Positions 34,532-46,008 of a stretch of 64,000 bases of DNA are shown in pieces (within the stretch, counting starts at the first letter, position 1; every line of letters begins with the position of its first letter). Under the pieces are notes generated by a model. That model was not told the origin of the DNA. It was given only the letters and a program-made list of their open reading frames with translations, and ran no database searches. The DNA is taken from NCBI GenBank assembly GCA_027924585.1, contig BSBM01000461.1, positions 4,338,501-4,402,500 of the forward strand. Reading direction: 5' to 3'. The position numbers and the translations under genes were made by a program. The stretch is from Larix kaempferi (lineage: Eukaryota; Streptophyta; Pinopsida; Pinales; Pinaceae).

Positions 34532-34662
34532 AGCAAAATTATCAATATTATCCATTTTGGTAGAATTACATGTTATTTATATGTATATTTGATTAGCATA
34601 TAATATTACTATTATTTATTAGAAGTGTTGTATTTTTTTAAGTCAGCATATAAGCGTTACAT
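34532..34662 (+). repeat. 131-bp templated filler at a deletion junction
   Basis: A second copy of 34,217-34,347, joined on the left through shared AGCAAA and on the right through shared ACAT to the copia D sequence. In copy 1 the corresponding interval is 1.15 kb of other DNA (about 2,620-3,770). Confidence 0.75.
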
Positions 34663-36019
34663 GGGATCAATTTCTATGGAATATAATGCAAAGGTAGAGA
34701 GAAATTCAGGTGGACTATACATTTATGGTTGTTTCCTTGCCTGGCCAGACCTCCTGACGATAGGAGTGTCTCGTTCTACCTCTTTTTCGAATTCATCCAA
34801 CTCACCTAAATCCAAAATTTTGTTGTTCATTTCAAAATCTTTCTTTTTTGGTGCCATTTCTCTTTTAACCTATGCATCCTTTTAATTACCTCCCACTTCC
34901 CTAAATAATACATATCTTTTATAAAATTCCTTCCTTGTGACCAGATTCCAAAACTTATACCCTTTCATTCCATACTTGTACCTAATGAAGATGCATTTCT
35001 TTGACTTGTTGTCAATTTTGTTTCTGTTATCCTTTGGCACATGCACAAAGGAATCACACCCAAAGACTATGATATGTGAAATAGAGTGCCTTTTACCAAC
35101 CCATGCCTCATATGAATTACTTCAAACAGAGTCGTTGATGACAACCTATTCACTGGGTAACATGCCATGTCAACTACTTCTATCCATAATTCTTGTGCGG
35201 AAACTATACCACTAAGCATGCTCCTTGATTCCTCCATCAATGTTCTATTAATTATTTCTACAACTCCATTCTGTTGAGGTGTGTTGGAGTTTTGTTTTGT
35301 CAAGATATATTGTGTTTTCTATAGAACTAGTTGAATTCCTTCCCACAAAATTCTCCTCCATTACTAGTTCTCAACACCTTGATCCTTTTACCAATATGAT
35401 TTTCTACAATAGACTTTCACTCTTTAAACTTCTCAAAGACCTCATATTTTTTCTTATGAAAATACAACCATGTCATTCTAGAGAAATAATGTATGAAATA
35501 GATGTATATTGTGATCCTCCTAGTGCAAGGACCAACACAAGTACAAACACATCACTATGTATTAATTCTAGTATTTTTTTATCCCTAGTATCACTAGATG
35601 ATAAACTTACACAACTCTATTTACCATAAATACAATGTTCACAGAAGTTGACTTCTTTAGAATAGTTAGGGATACCTTTGACCATGCCTTTACTATGCAT
35701 AACATGAAGACATTTCTCAGCAATATGTCACATTCACTGATTCCACAACATGGTTGACTTGACTAGACAAGAAGATATGTTGTCGTATTTAGGACAAACT
35801 ATATTAGAACATCCATCAATGCCTGTCCTTCCCAATAGATTGTAAAGGGTTCTAGTCTAAAATCCTCTCATTAGTACTGATGGAATTCACCAAATCCCAC
35901 ATGTTGGTAATCAATGTTTCTAGAAACTCCCACTGAAATAAGTATTCACCAAATCAAAGACCAATCCAACCCTTAGCAAAAAATGCATCCCCTTACAACC
36001 ACATATAGCCTTGATACCA
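34663..36019 (-). pseudogene. Copia D pol remnant, copy 2
   Basis: The minus-strand remnant paired with 3,771-5,131. It has the primer-site-like TGGTATCAAGGC (36,008-36,019), a GAG-pre-integrase trace, the integrase core and the TPQQNGVVE block (35,303-35,067), identical in that block to copy 1. It ends before the reverse transcriptase, because the deletion at 34,662 removed the part present in copy 1. Stops and frameshifts break the rest. It is nonfunctional. Confidence 0.85.
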
Positions 36020-36526
36020 ATTTTTGGTTCTAATACTAATTAAAGTGGTTATGCATATGATTCATATAGTTAAACACCATTGTGCATAAAGAAATGGAAC
36101 ACAATACACAAAAATTACCCTAGAAACCCCTCTACCTAGGGGAAAACCAACAATCCAGTGAAATTTTCACTCATCTATTAATCAATCACTCCTAACCAGT
36201 GTTTACAACTGTGATTTGCTAGACTACAAATCACACTTCACTGCATCCCGCTATTTGAATAGCCATTACATCTTATTTATAGATGTAAAATAACCAACTG
36301 CTCATTAATGGAAATCCATAACTTCCTAACTATTCTCAAATATTCTATTATAGTTGACTTAACTGTGTCTACCTTGTTCGATTGTATCATTGTTCCATTG
36401 ACCAGTCATCTAGATTCGACCAAAAAATGATTACAGTCGTCTTGTTGACAAGACTTCCACCATATGCTCACTTCTGAAGCCATTCGACCATTGGCTTCAA
36501 TCGTCAATTGCATGCAAAGAATATAA
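36020..36526 (-). mobile_element. Copia D LTR, copy 2, cut by copia C
   Basis: Pairs with 5,132-5,656. The insertion of copia C lies just after AAGAATATAA, with TATAA (36,522-36,526) repeated at 56,350-56,354 on the far side. Confidence 0.75.
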
Positions 36527-36688
36527 TGTAAGTTTTACATCATTTAATTCAATATGATCTAGGATCTTAACTTAGAGAACAACATGTATAGCATATCAAA
36601 CACAAGAGACAAGAGACACAAAGCATTTCACCGAGGAAAACCATAAGGGTGAAAACCCCCGCAACTTCCTCAAAGATAGAATAAGCAC
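36527..36688 (-). repeat. Copia C 3' LTR, U5 part (cut off by gypsy E)
   Basis: Starts TGTAAGTTTTACATC and matches 55,778-55,938 of the intact 5' LTR. The last five bases AGCAC are the target duplication created by gypsy E. Confidence 0.9.
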
Positions 36689-37704
36689 TGTTATATGTCA
36701 AATCTGCACTTCTCCGTCCGTGATCACATTAAGCTGTCGATCACACAAAAGGACAACATGGATTGAAGAGCAAGATTGCCCTAGATGATACATGGACTTG
36801 GTTTGCTCCTCAACAACTGACAAAACCCTGTTTTAACCTACCTTTTGACATGTGCGCTACACTACAGGCATGATAGTAGCGCATTTCTTGAAGTGTGACC
36901 TACTCTATAGGCATAATAGTAGCGTACACCTGCTAGTATGCCCTACTTTACTTTAGCAAACTAGCGCACACCTTAAAAAATCTTGCAAACGTTGGTTGTA
37001 AAGCAGTGAAGTTGCATAATGTGCGCTACTCTACTGTGAAATACTCGCGCACATATTAAAATGTAATCAAAATATATTAATTTGACGAATTGGGATTAGT
37101 TCAAGTTGGTTTTGCAACTTCCCCAACTTCCCAATCAAACTACCTCTCGATCCAAACTACCTACCTTGTCCCATAAATACAAGGGGGATAGATGAGAGAA
37201 GGGAAGAGAAACTATGCATTAAGGGTTGTTATGCTGGAGGAATTCCAAGTTGGTGTGAAGAGCAGGAGCCCAGGATTCGGTTGCACAAGCACTTTGAATG
37301 ATCAGGTATAATTGTACTGATTATTTGCTTTTTGACAATAAAGGTGGAAATACTCTTCCTGTCCCAATCAAATGTCTAATGGATTTCATATTTGTTTGGA
37401 TTAAATGCTCGATTATATTTGATGTTTAATTTGTATTTCAATTTCATCATAGTTATATCAGTCAAGATACGTTGAGGAAGGTATCTATTGTATTGCAGGT
37501 TCTTCAAATGGAAGATCAAGTGGAGGATCAATCGAAGGAGCAAGTGAAAGCTAGGATCGAACGTCGTTAATAAGGTATGCCTCCAAGAACCTTGATCTCT
37601 TTCCTTTTATAGAAGCCTATGTGATATAATTAATGTATTTACCTATCACCCCAGAAGTTGGTAGTGTCCCTCTCCTCGCTACAGGGTAGAATTCCCGAAC
37701 AACA
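36689..37704 (+). repeat. Gypsy E 5' LTR
   Basis: 1,016 bp. It contains repeated TGCGCTAC and GTAGCGCA motifs; the pair at 36,853-36,860 and 36,876-36,883 can form an 8-bp stem. It is unrelated in sequence to gypsy A's LTR over most of its length. The two E LTRs differ at several dozen positions. Confidence 0.9.
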
Positions 37705-37707
37705 AAC

Positions 37708-37725
37708 TGGCTACTCCACTGGGGA
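37708..37725 (+). promoter_or_regulatory. Primer binding site of gypsy E
   Basis: TGGCTACTCCACTGGGGA, three bases after the LTR end. It matches gypsy A's site at 16 of 18 positions. Confidence 0.75.
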
Positions 37726-39767
37726 CCGGTTGTTTTCTGCTTTAGGAGACATAGTTAGTTTTCCTTCCAGTACTTTTTGGTCTTTTTGATCCTCTAAGAG
37801 GCCTTGTAGGTCACTATTACCTATTTCTGCTTGCTTGACTCATCCCAGTCTGATATTGCAAGGCATGTTTTTGACCTCCTCTGACATATGCGCTAGTCTA
37901 CCTTATACACAGTAGCGCATACCTAATGATGAGCGTTGCTTTCACTACTGTACAGTAGGGCACATCTCCTAGTGTGCGTTGGTTTATGCACTACACAGTA
38001 GCGCATATCCCTGTAACTCTCTGTTTGTTGTGGGGTTTTGATTCCACTTGTTTGGTTTGATTTCCAGTCTCTTGCCTTGATTTCTTAACTGATCCTTGAG
38101 GTCTTTATGCCCTTGTTGAGTCTTGTTTGCCTCTCCTAAGTCCCTTACGTCATCTTTTTCTTTCTTGAGTACTTTTGAGGTGTCTTGTTTGTTTGTGACT
38201 CTTTTTGAAGACCGCTTATTGTTCCTTGTTGGACACAGCTGCACTCCTGTACCCTAGATGCGTGTTGCAGGTATACAAACCTTTGTTTTGTAACCTTTGT
38301 TGTTTGTAGCAACACTAAGCACACTTTGATGGTGTCTTGACCTTTGATTTAGGGTTTGACCCCAAGTTGGAGTCCTTAGGGTGTTTTCAAAAGTTTTTTA
38401 GTCCAGACACTTCCTGATTGCTTTGTCAGTTTCAGTTCAAGTTGAAGTCTTTCAGTTTTCTTCCATTTGAGTCTTTGTGATTGTAAGGCCATCTTTGGTT
38501 CGCTTGCCTACCGTTTGCTTGGATTAGTGATTTCTTAAGGTTCTTGATGATTTTGAGCAACCTTTGAGGTTTGCCTTTCCATTTTAAGCGTCTCTTATCC
38601 TTCTTTTCTTTTCACTTTGTTTTCCAAGCCCAAAGTTTTTTCCCTTTAAAAAACTTTGTAGGACAAGTCTTTGTCAAGTCATCGAGTTGATTGTTGTGAG
38701 CCTTAGAGTTGTTTTTCCTTACTTACATTGCTCTTTTAGGTCTTACTTGCTTCCATTTTCGAGTTCTTTTTCTTTTACGTATATTAGAAAAAGCAAAAAA
38801 TGAGTTTGGTAGTTTAAAGTAGTAAGACTTATGATCATTTCGAAGTAGCATAGTTTACTTTGTTTGGAATTTGAAAAGAAAAGAAAAAAGAGATTTGTTT
38901 TAGGTTTGCTTAGTTTTCATTTTGGAAAGAGCATAAACGGAAAAAGAAAAAGAGTCTTTTGTTGCTTTGAAAGTTATTTCTTTTGCACTTTACTTTCTCA
39001 AACCATTCCACAGAATGCACTACCCTGTTGAGTAAAAAGCAGCCTTAAAAAGAAATTTTAATAAAATTAATTAGAAACATTTTCTTTTTAGGTATACACG
39101 ACATCAACTAGCTTAGGCTAGAGTTTCGAGCTTAAATCACCTTAAACTTCTCGGAACTGGCTTCATTACGCAACAATTGTAGTACGACTTTCACTTAGGT
39201 AAATCCATATATATCAAAAAGTCCTAGGATGCTCTGCTCAAACCAAAGTTAAGCACGAGGCCGTGGGAGAATGGAATTGTTGAGGATATCCCCTCACTTT
39301 CCTTTTGACCATAAACCAGAGTTGATTCATGTATGGGGGTCCTTTCGGACTTCGGGCTTTGCTACCCTACCCATGCGTTTTGACTAGGCTGACGACTATC
39401 CCCCCAGGTTATTTTGTATTTATGGTAGCCTTAGTATCAGACCTTTAGGATTCTACACAGGTAGAGCGGGTGTTTATTCCCACTTCACCTCGGACAGGCG
39501 TGGAAGGTAACCCTCTGGTAGTAATCGCGGGAAAGCGGTTTGGTGATTCAAGCACTTGCACCCAGTGGACCTCTGGTGGACGCCACGAAACTGACCATTG
39601 ATACTCTGTTAGTCTGTTTTGGGCCCTAATCATCCCATAATTTCTTCCGAGAGTATTTGGTATCCATTTGATTGGTTTGATTACTTAGGATTTTTTTTAG
39701 TGGTATGTTGTTTGCCCCTTAGTCTTAGTGGCCACTAGGTTTTTACTTAGTTTATTTTTATATAATT
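37726..39767 (+). other. Gypsy E leader region
   Basis: Noncoding. TGCGCTAG (37,889-37,896), GTAGCGCA (37,912-37,919) and GTAGCGCA (37,998-38,005) repeat the LTR's palindromic motif right after the primer site. A T/G-rich tract (38,020-38,800) and the conserved AGTTAAGCACGAGG block (about 39,240-39,260) correspond to gypsy A's leader. Confidence 0.6.
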
Positions 39768-41516
39768 GTGGAAGACCAACAGCTTCATAGGTCTCGGAGG
39801 TTGCAAAACCTTCCCCCACTCATTATGGAGCCACTACCGCCACCACCACCATGGAGGACAGACTCCAGTGGTCTTTTTGAACTTACTAGTGAAATAGAGG
39901 TTCCTGGTGAACCACAACCCAGAACACTTGATCAACAAGTTCTTAATACTGTCGAGGTTGAGGATATTACTTCTAGTGAGTTTAACACTCCTTTTAACCC
40001 TCCTCTTACCGGACCTAACGATCCGCTTCTGGTTCCTGTAGGTTTTCAGCAACCCGAGTATAGTGCATATCTTTTCACACCTGGTCATATTTTGACTAAC
40101 CCAGGAGACGAGCAGGGAGTTCCATAGACTCCCACAATGGTGATGAATACAAGGATTGTGAATCCTTCTTCCACTGCTACACAGAGTTCATCACAGACAG
40201 GTTCTTCTTCAACTCCGTCTTTTAGTTTTAATGCTGGTACTTTAGGCATGCCAAGCTCAACAGCTTTGACATCTAACTCAGTTGCCACCCCTACTTTTGG
40301 ACCCAACAATGCAGTGAATGTCACTCCACCTCTTGTGGCTCAACAATCATACCCTATACCTAGTAGTTGGATTTTCACACCCAATGTAGGGCCGAATCCC
40401 TCTGCAACTATGCCTGTCATGAGTACCATGACTTCACCGTCCACCTCGACTACCCCTAGTTTTAACACCTTTGCAGGTTACAATATGAATCAAAGTAATA
40501 TACCTGCAGGAAATATCCCCTTTTCTTTGTTTTCTGGAGGAGGGGGTAATATTTTTAACCAACAATATGACGGGGCTAACGCCCAGCCACAGTGGACAAA
40601 TGCACAAGGTACCAACCCACTTTCATTTGGGTGGGGGAATTTCAACAACACTTTCACACAACAACAGATGGCTGGGGGAAACCCCTACTAGCAGATGGTG
40701 GGGGGAAACTCCTACCAGCAGATGGCTGGGGGCAACCCCTACCAACAAATGGCTGGGGGCATCCCTAACCAGTAGTTTATGGGTCAAACTATGGGAGGTT
40801 CCCCCTTCATGACTCCAGCTTATCAAATGCCATCTTATAGACCTCGTTGACCATTTCTGGCAACTCTGAATTTGCTAGATCTTTCCAAGTTAATGAACGA
40901 TCCGGTGTGCCATAACGTTACGTGGCCACCAGTTCCCACTAAGCTACCATCAAACATTCCAAAATTAGAAGGTAAAACTGGTGAGGATCCTGGTGATCAT
41001 GTTACCACTTTTCATCTCTGGTGTTCTTCGAACTCGTTGAACAAAGATTCCATTAGGTTGAGACTTTTTCAAAGAACCTTGACTGGTCTTGCAGCCAAAT
41101 GGTACATTGAGTTACCTGCAGCCACCTTTCTTAACTTTCAGGATCTCGTTATAGTCTTTCTGGACCACTTCTAGCTTCATGTTTGGTACGATGCCACGAC
41201 AGATCTTTTGCCTACCTTTAGACAAAACAAAGCCACCCATTTACCTGATCATATTAAGGAGTGGCGAAGACAGAAGAGGCTCATTAAGGGGCCAATATCC
41301 CCCCAGAATTTTTATTACAGTGGTATCTGAAATCACTCCTTATGTTTCTAAGGAAGTAGCTACTTCTAGGGTGTCATCGGAAGAAGAAGCCATTTTAAGG
41401 ACCCAACAACTAGACTTGGTTTATGCTCAGTCTGGGCTCCTTTACGAGATTATACCTGATGCACCGCGATCAAACATTGATCTAGGTAGACCAAAACTTG
41501 GACCACATGTTGACGG
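39768..41516 (+). pseudogene. Gypsy E gag, N-terminal part, broken
   Basis: The frame opens at GTG (39,768) with no in-frame ATG after the previous stop, like gypsy A. It begins with an arginine-rich HRSRRLQN motif. After a stop at 40,125-40,127 it resumes as a Ser/Thr/Pro/Asn-rich region (40,137-40,691) and then short tandem repeats encoding QQMAGGNPY-like units (about 40,660-40,780). The gag domain follows (40,872-41,174) with LSKLMNDPVCHNVTWP, FHLWCSSNSL and KWYIELP. It is damaged by a stop at about 41,173 and a frameshift near 41,290. It ends at the GACGG where unit G is inserted. Confidence 0.85.
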
Positions 41517-42180
41517 TGTTTGTGCCAGAAATTGTTACTAAGGCTAGGGTAACAAGCCAACACAATCTCAAGAGTAAAACTCAATTCAAACTAGGGTTTA
41601 GGGTTTTGTTTTATGTGTTTTTGGTCATAAACTTCAAGAACATGCAAGGAATACATTCAGCAGATAAGTAACAACTAAATCATACACATATATTGATAAA
41701 GATGCATATATATCACAAAAATCCAACAAAAGACTGTACTGAAGTTCACACATAAAGGACAAGCACTACTAGAAAATACACATTAACTAGCAATGAATTT
41801 GTCATTCATGAAACTAAAGAAGTTCAAACATGAAGCCAACACAGATCAAATGAAGGGGGAAAGAGTCATATATTCATAGTTTCATCAGTAAATGCATATA
41901 AGAGTTACAATACCTATCTCTGAATAAGTCTGAAAGTACAAGCAGCTAGCAGACCTCCTGATGCTCCCAAAAATTAGAACCCCCACAATGTTTTGCTTCC
42001 CTTTCTAAATAGTTCTTTTTCCAAAAACAGTTAGGTCTTTCCTCCTAACTCTCCATCAAATCACTAGGTTAGGTAAAGTAAAATTTACACTTTTTACAAA
42101 ATTACAAGTTTGCTAAAAATAGCAAATTATTTAACTAAAACAAAATGCTTATCTTAAATAACCCCTAACTAATAACTGCC
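41517..42180 (-). other. Unit G region downstream of the frame (0.66 kb)
   Basis: Noncoding 3' part ending in the minus-strand CTGGCACAAACA. It contains the telomere-like string AAACCCTAAACCCTAG near 41,595-41,610. No poly(A) run was found at the end, which argues against a LINE-type origin. Confidence 0.4.
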
Positions 42181-44055
42181 TCATATCTCCTTCGCTGCCT
42201 CCACAAGAAGAGATATACCATCTGGACTTGAAGACCTTTTCTTTGTTCTTTTATGCTTCTTCTCCATATCAGCTATCTTTTTCTGAAGGTGTTCATTTTC
42301 CTGCTGTAAAGTTTCAACTGTCTTTTCCAGCTCTGAACAGTGCCTGTCATAAGCCCTTTTCCTTCTAAGTGCTTCCTTTGCATCAACCACTAGTTCCTGA
42401 AAATTGTCATGAACATCCTGGAGATCTTCTCTTAATCTTCTATTGGCCATCATCAAACCATCATTGACCTCCTGCATATAATTCATTTGGTGCTTATATT
42501 GTTTGACAGTCTTCTGTAAATTTTCCCTGTCAGAATTATCTATTTTCTCTATTGCAGAATCTTGCTCTTCATTAGGTTTCCAAGGAATGTCAAACTTCTT
42601 AAAGATTTCTGCTTCTTCTGTCAACAGTTTCTCAGAAGTGTATTCAATGATGAGCTTTGGGTTTTCTTCATCTGTTGCTTTCACTGAATTAATCTCTTCT
42701 TTTTTACATGGCTGCAATTTATCTATCTTTGATTTGTCATCATCTATGGACCCTTCATCTAAGATAGTCACCTTATCTGTGTTCAATTTAGGATTTAACA
42801 ACTTTTTCATGTTTAACCTCAGCTTATTTTTCGACCTAGTTTTAGGTCTCCAGAATGTAGCTGCCTCTCCCATCATCTTCAGTTCTTTCCCTTGGTACTG
42901 AACAGAAGCTAATTCCACCACTTCCAGCTTGTTTCTTTTCTTGTTAGGCTTCATGGTTTTTCCATCTGAAACTTGAACTTCTTCAATTTCAGTTTTGACT
43001 TTAATCTCAGAAATAGGTTGTTCTTCTTCTAACATGTATCCTTCATCATCCGAAAGAATTGTGATGGGGCTTCTTGGCTGAATGTGGATCTCTTCTTTAT
43101 CTACAGGAACCATTTTAATATCAACTTTCCTCTCCTCCTGAGGATCTGCTACAGGTGATGGATTCTTTTCAGGCAGTTCCTTTTTGTCTTCAAACAGTGT
43201 GAACTTGTTTTTAGGGTAATCCAGAACTACTTGGAGCTGACTGTCATCCTGTCTCTGTTCTGCTACCTGTTTTGTCACCTTCTTGGCTTTAATATCATAT
43301 TTACTTGTAGAGTTGACTGAGTGGCCTAACTTTTTCATCATTACCTTCCCCTTGTCAGTCTGTCTCTTTGGTTGTTGGTCTTCTTTTTTAGGATGAACAT
43401 CTGACCAGAACAAAAAGAAATCCCAAGTCCTTCCCTCATGTTGCAACATTGTGGTGATGATTAGTTTAATGAGACCATGGTGAAAAAGTGACTGGGAAGT
43501 GTGATCATCATGTTGCTTTATCTTGCTTGACATCTTCTGCAGGCTTTTAAAAAAAAAGAAGGGCAGATTCATTTTAGAAACTCCTGCCATGTGTTGAAGG
43601 AACCTGAGATGATATTTGAATACCAATGAATATCTTCCTTCACAGGTCACATAACTTTGAAGTATCCTTATGGGATCAATCCACTCCTTCCTGAAATTTT
43701 GAATGAAAATACCCTTGTTCCAGTCAGGAATCACATTTGGCAACAAGTACCTTTGGGGTTCAAACTCGAAAGGTGATTTTTTAAACCAGTGCTCACCCTC
43801 ATTGCTGATCTTAGTAGCTTCTGCTATTAATTCCACAGTCAATTTGAATTTCAAAGCATCCATCATAATCATATTATTTTTAAGTCCCTTAGCAAACTTG
43901 CAGGATACCTGAGCATCGAAGCCATCGATCTTCTTGAAAAACTTCAACCAACCTGCCTACTGAAACAGTTCTGCACAGTCAGGAAGCTTCTGAATCCAGG
44001 CTAGGTCTGTGGGCTCAGCCCTGTTGACCTTACCACTTTTGCCACTTTTCCCCAT
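42181..44055 (-). pseudogene. Unit G protein: uncharacterised, coiled-coil C-terminus, one in-frame stop
   Basis: From ATG at 44,055 (MGKSGKSGK, Lys-rich start) to a stop at 42,181 there are 624 codons plus the terminal stop, interrupted only by TAG at 43,957-43,959. Removing that stop in thought is the only change needed for a full frame. Residues about 30-230 form a globular-looking region with FFKKIDGFDAQVSCKFAKGL, EGEHWFKKSPFEF, YVTCEGRYSLVFKYHLRFL, MNLPFFFFKSLQKM and LFHHGLIKL. A long charged region follows, then a coiled coil (about residues 500-600) and a basic tail KKHKRTKKR. I recall similar proteins being abundant in gymnosperm-type genomes, but I cannot name a domain. Function is unknown. 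Confidence 0.7.
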
Positions 44056-45550
44056 ATTCTTCTTTCAGAAAACAGAAACAGTCTGGCTTTAGAAACTGGT
44101 TTCTTGTGCTTTGAACTCCTTCAAAACTTACTACACACTCCTGAACAGGCCTTCAAATCCAACGTTTCCTTATCTCGACCATACAACTAGATCTGTATAT
44201 GAAAGCCAACATGTTCTCCAAGCAAGTGATTTCAGAAATCATAACAATTTTCAACAACTTTCAAACCACTTAAACAAACCAACAAAACACCTTCTGTGTA
44301 AGAAATGAGCATAACAAATCAATCTGTGAGTCCTTTCAATGCTATTTCCTGTAGATTCTAATTTACAATAGCATTAGGTCATGAGAAAAACCCATGCAAT
44401 TAGTTCATTATAACCAATCTGCATCACTACCAGAGTTTTGAATGTATAGGAGAGCAAAAGATAAACAATCTTCGTTCAAACTGTCATTAAAATTTCGCAG
44501 GCTGAATACTTTAAGTTTAAGCCTACTTTGCTGCTCTGTTCATGCAAATTCCTCATACTAGCTTTAGATAGCTATTTCTGTGGTGAAGTGTTTATTTTAT
44601 GATCTATTCTATCATCTCGAGCAACCAATTTCTCCAGATAATCGTGCAGCGAAAAAGACCCAAATTTTCCAGTTATAAGGGTTTGTATCTGAATACCTGT
44701 CAATTACTCATCTGTCGTGGCTTAAATCTTCGTTTTGGGGTATCAATGGTCTCCTCTTATGAGAATAGGTGTCTTCATATCGTTTCTTTGACTGCTGGTA
44801 AATGAATTCGGAAACCCTAATTCTCGCTGGCGTTAAAAAACACTTGTCTTCTCTTCACAGCAACACAATCCACCTTTTTAGCAGTTAACTTTCCTTCATG
44901 AACACTCCTCTCTTATAATAATGCGTGTAGTAAGAGAAATCTGACAGCTTAGACTGGGATTTGCTGGTTTTTTGTGCAACTGATTCCGCATACCATGCAA
45001 TGATGAACCTGTTCTGCTTCGTTACTGATAACCAACTAAAATCATGCTTAAACTGCAGCAAACACGTGTTAACATACTCACTCAAGGCGATTAGTCACTC
45101 ACATACTGCATCATGATTGAAATCCGTTCGAAATTTGAAAAAAACAACTGGCTGCGATATTCCTGTAGCGCGCCCTTTGTTAAAATTTTGTCTAGTGCTA
45201 CAAGAATAGCTACCATGCCAAAATTTCGCATTTTTTCAACTTTCTGCTAATTTGTCGGAGGTTTTAAAAGTTACTTGATTTAAGAAACAAGTCTAACTTC
45301 TCTCTAAACACATTAATGAATCAACTTTTGAAAATATGACCACCTTTAACCCCCTTTAAAATATAAAAGATTACCAAAACTCAAATAAAATCTAAAAAGA
45401 ATGGGCTCAAAACTTATTCAATCACCCATACAGTTTCTAAGGAAACTAAAACTAAAACTTAAAACCAAAAATTTAACTGAGGTAAATTGAAAAACAAACC
45501 AAAGCTTGAGAAAATAAATCAAAAATGGAGAAAAATTTACTGACTTAACA
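44056..45550 (-). other. Unit G upstream leader (1.5 kb)
   Basis: Between the unit's right end and the ATG. It is AT-rich with no long frame on the minus strand beyond a 66-codon one (45,085-44,885). It could hold a promoter, 5' leader or introns; nothing decisive is visible. Confidence 0.4.
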
Positions 45551-45940
45551 GACGGCATTGTAGGTTCAGTTGATTCTGTAGCTTTCGAAGCATTGACTAA
45601 ACAAGTTCATGCCTTATCAATCAAACAATCGGCTGCAGAAGTGACTCTCGTCACAACCTCTCCTTCTACTACTGAATCTGTACAGCAGGTTCAGACTAAT
45701 CAAAAGGTTCCTTGGCAACCCAACAACAAAAAGAAGGGAAAGAAAGGAGAGGGGAACCAACAAAAGCCTGAAAACAAGGAAAATGCCGAGGAGGGTAACA
45801 GAGAAAGAAGGTTAAGTTCGCTTGCAAGCTTTGCAAGCAAGAGCACCTCACTCACCAATGCCCTCTAATCAAAGAAGCCCAAAAGCTGCTTCAAGAAAAT
45901 AAACTTGTCGTTCTTAAAGATCCATTTCCCAAAGGGTAGG
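45551..45940 (+). pseudogene. Gypsy E gag, C-terminal part with zinc knuckle
   Basis: Continuation of gag after unit G. A basic stretch (NNKKKGKKGEG) precedes a zinc knuckle CKLCKQEHLTHQC (C-x2-C-x3-H-x4-C, about 45,820-45,865), the same spacing as in gypsy A. A frameshift lies just before the knuckle. The end is at a stop near 45,940. Confidence 0.8.
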
Positions 45941-46008
45941 GCTCAGCCTCTAGCACCTCCAATGTTGGGGGCACCACCCATGCTTTAGTTGATCAAACTT
46001 TCATTAAT

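Larger units (their letters stand above)
41517..45550 (-). mobile_element. Unit G: 4,034-bp TG...CA insertion carrying one long gene-like frame
   Basis: The unit begins TGTTTGTGCCAG and ends CTGACTTAACA on the plus strand, flanked by an exact GACGG (41,512-41,516 and 45,551-45,555). Removing it and one GACGG restores a continuous gag frame (LGPHVDG then IVGSVDS), aligned with gypsy A's GPHADGIVGS. I find no LTR pair, primer site, polypurine tract, RT or integrase inside. The ends form only a weak inverted repeat (TGTT...CAG). Possible identities: a solo LTR of a giant element whose LTR encodes a protein, or a non-autonomous unit mobilised by a retroviral-type integrase. Confidence 0.85.

Noticed and set aside
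39230-39270. 5S rRNA-like string (AGTTAAGC...) in the leaders of E and A
   Set aside because: Only a short motif resembles 5S rRNA; the rest of the gene, including the pol III internal control region, is not there.
41590-41615. Telomere-like AAACCCTAAACCCTAG in unit G
   Set aside because: Only about two repeats in the noncoding end; too short to be interstitial telomere and common in plant leaders and flanks.
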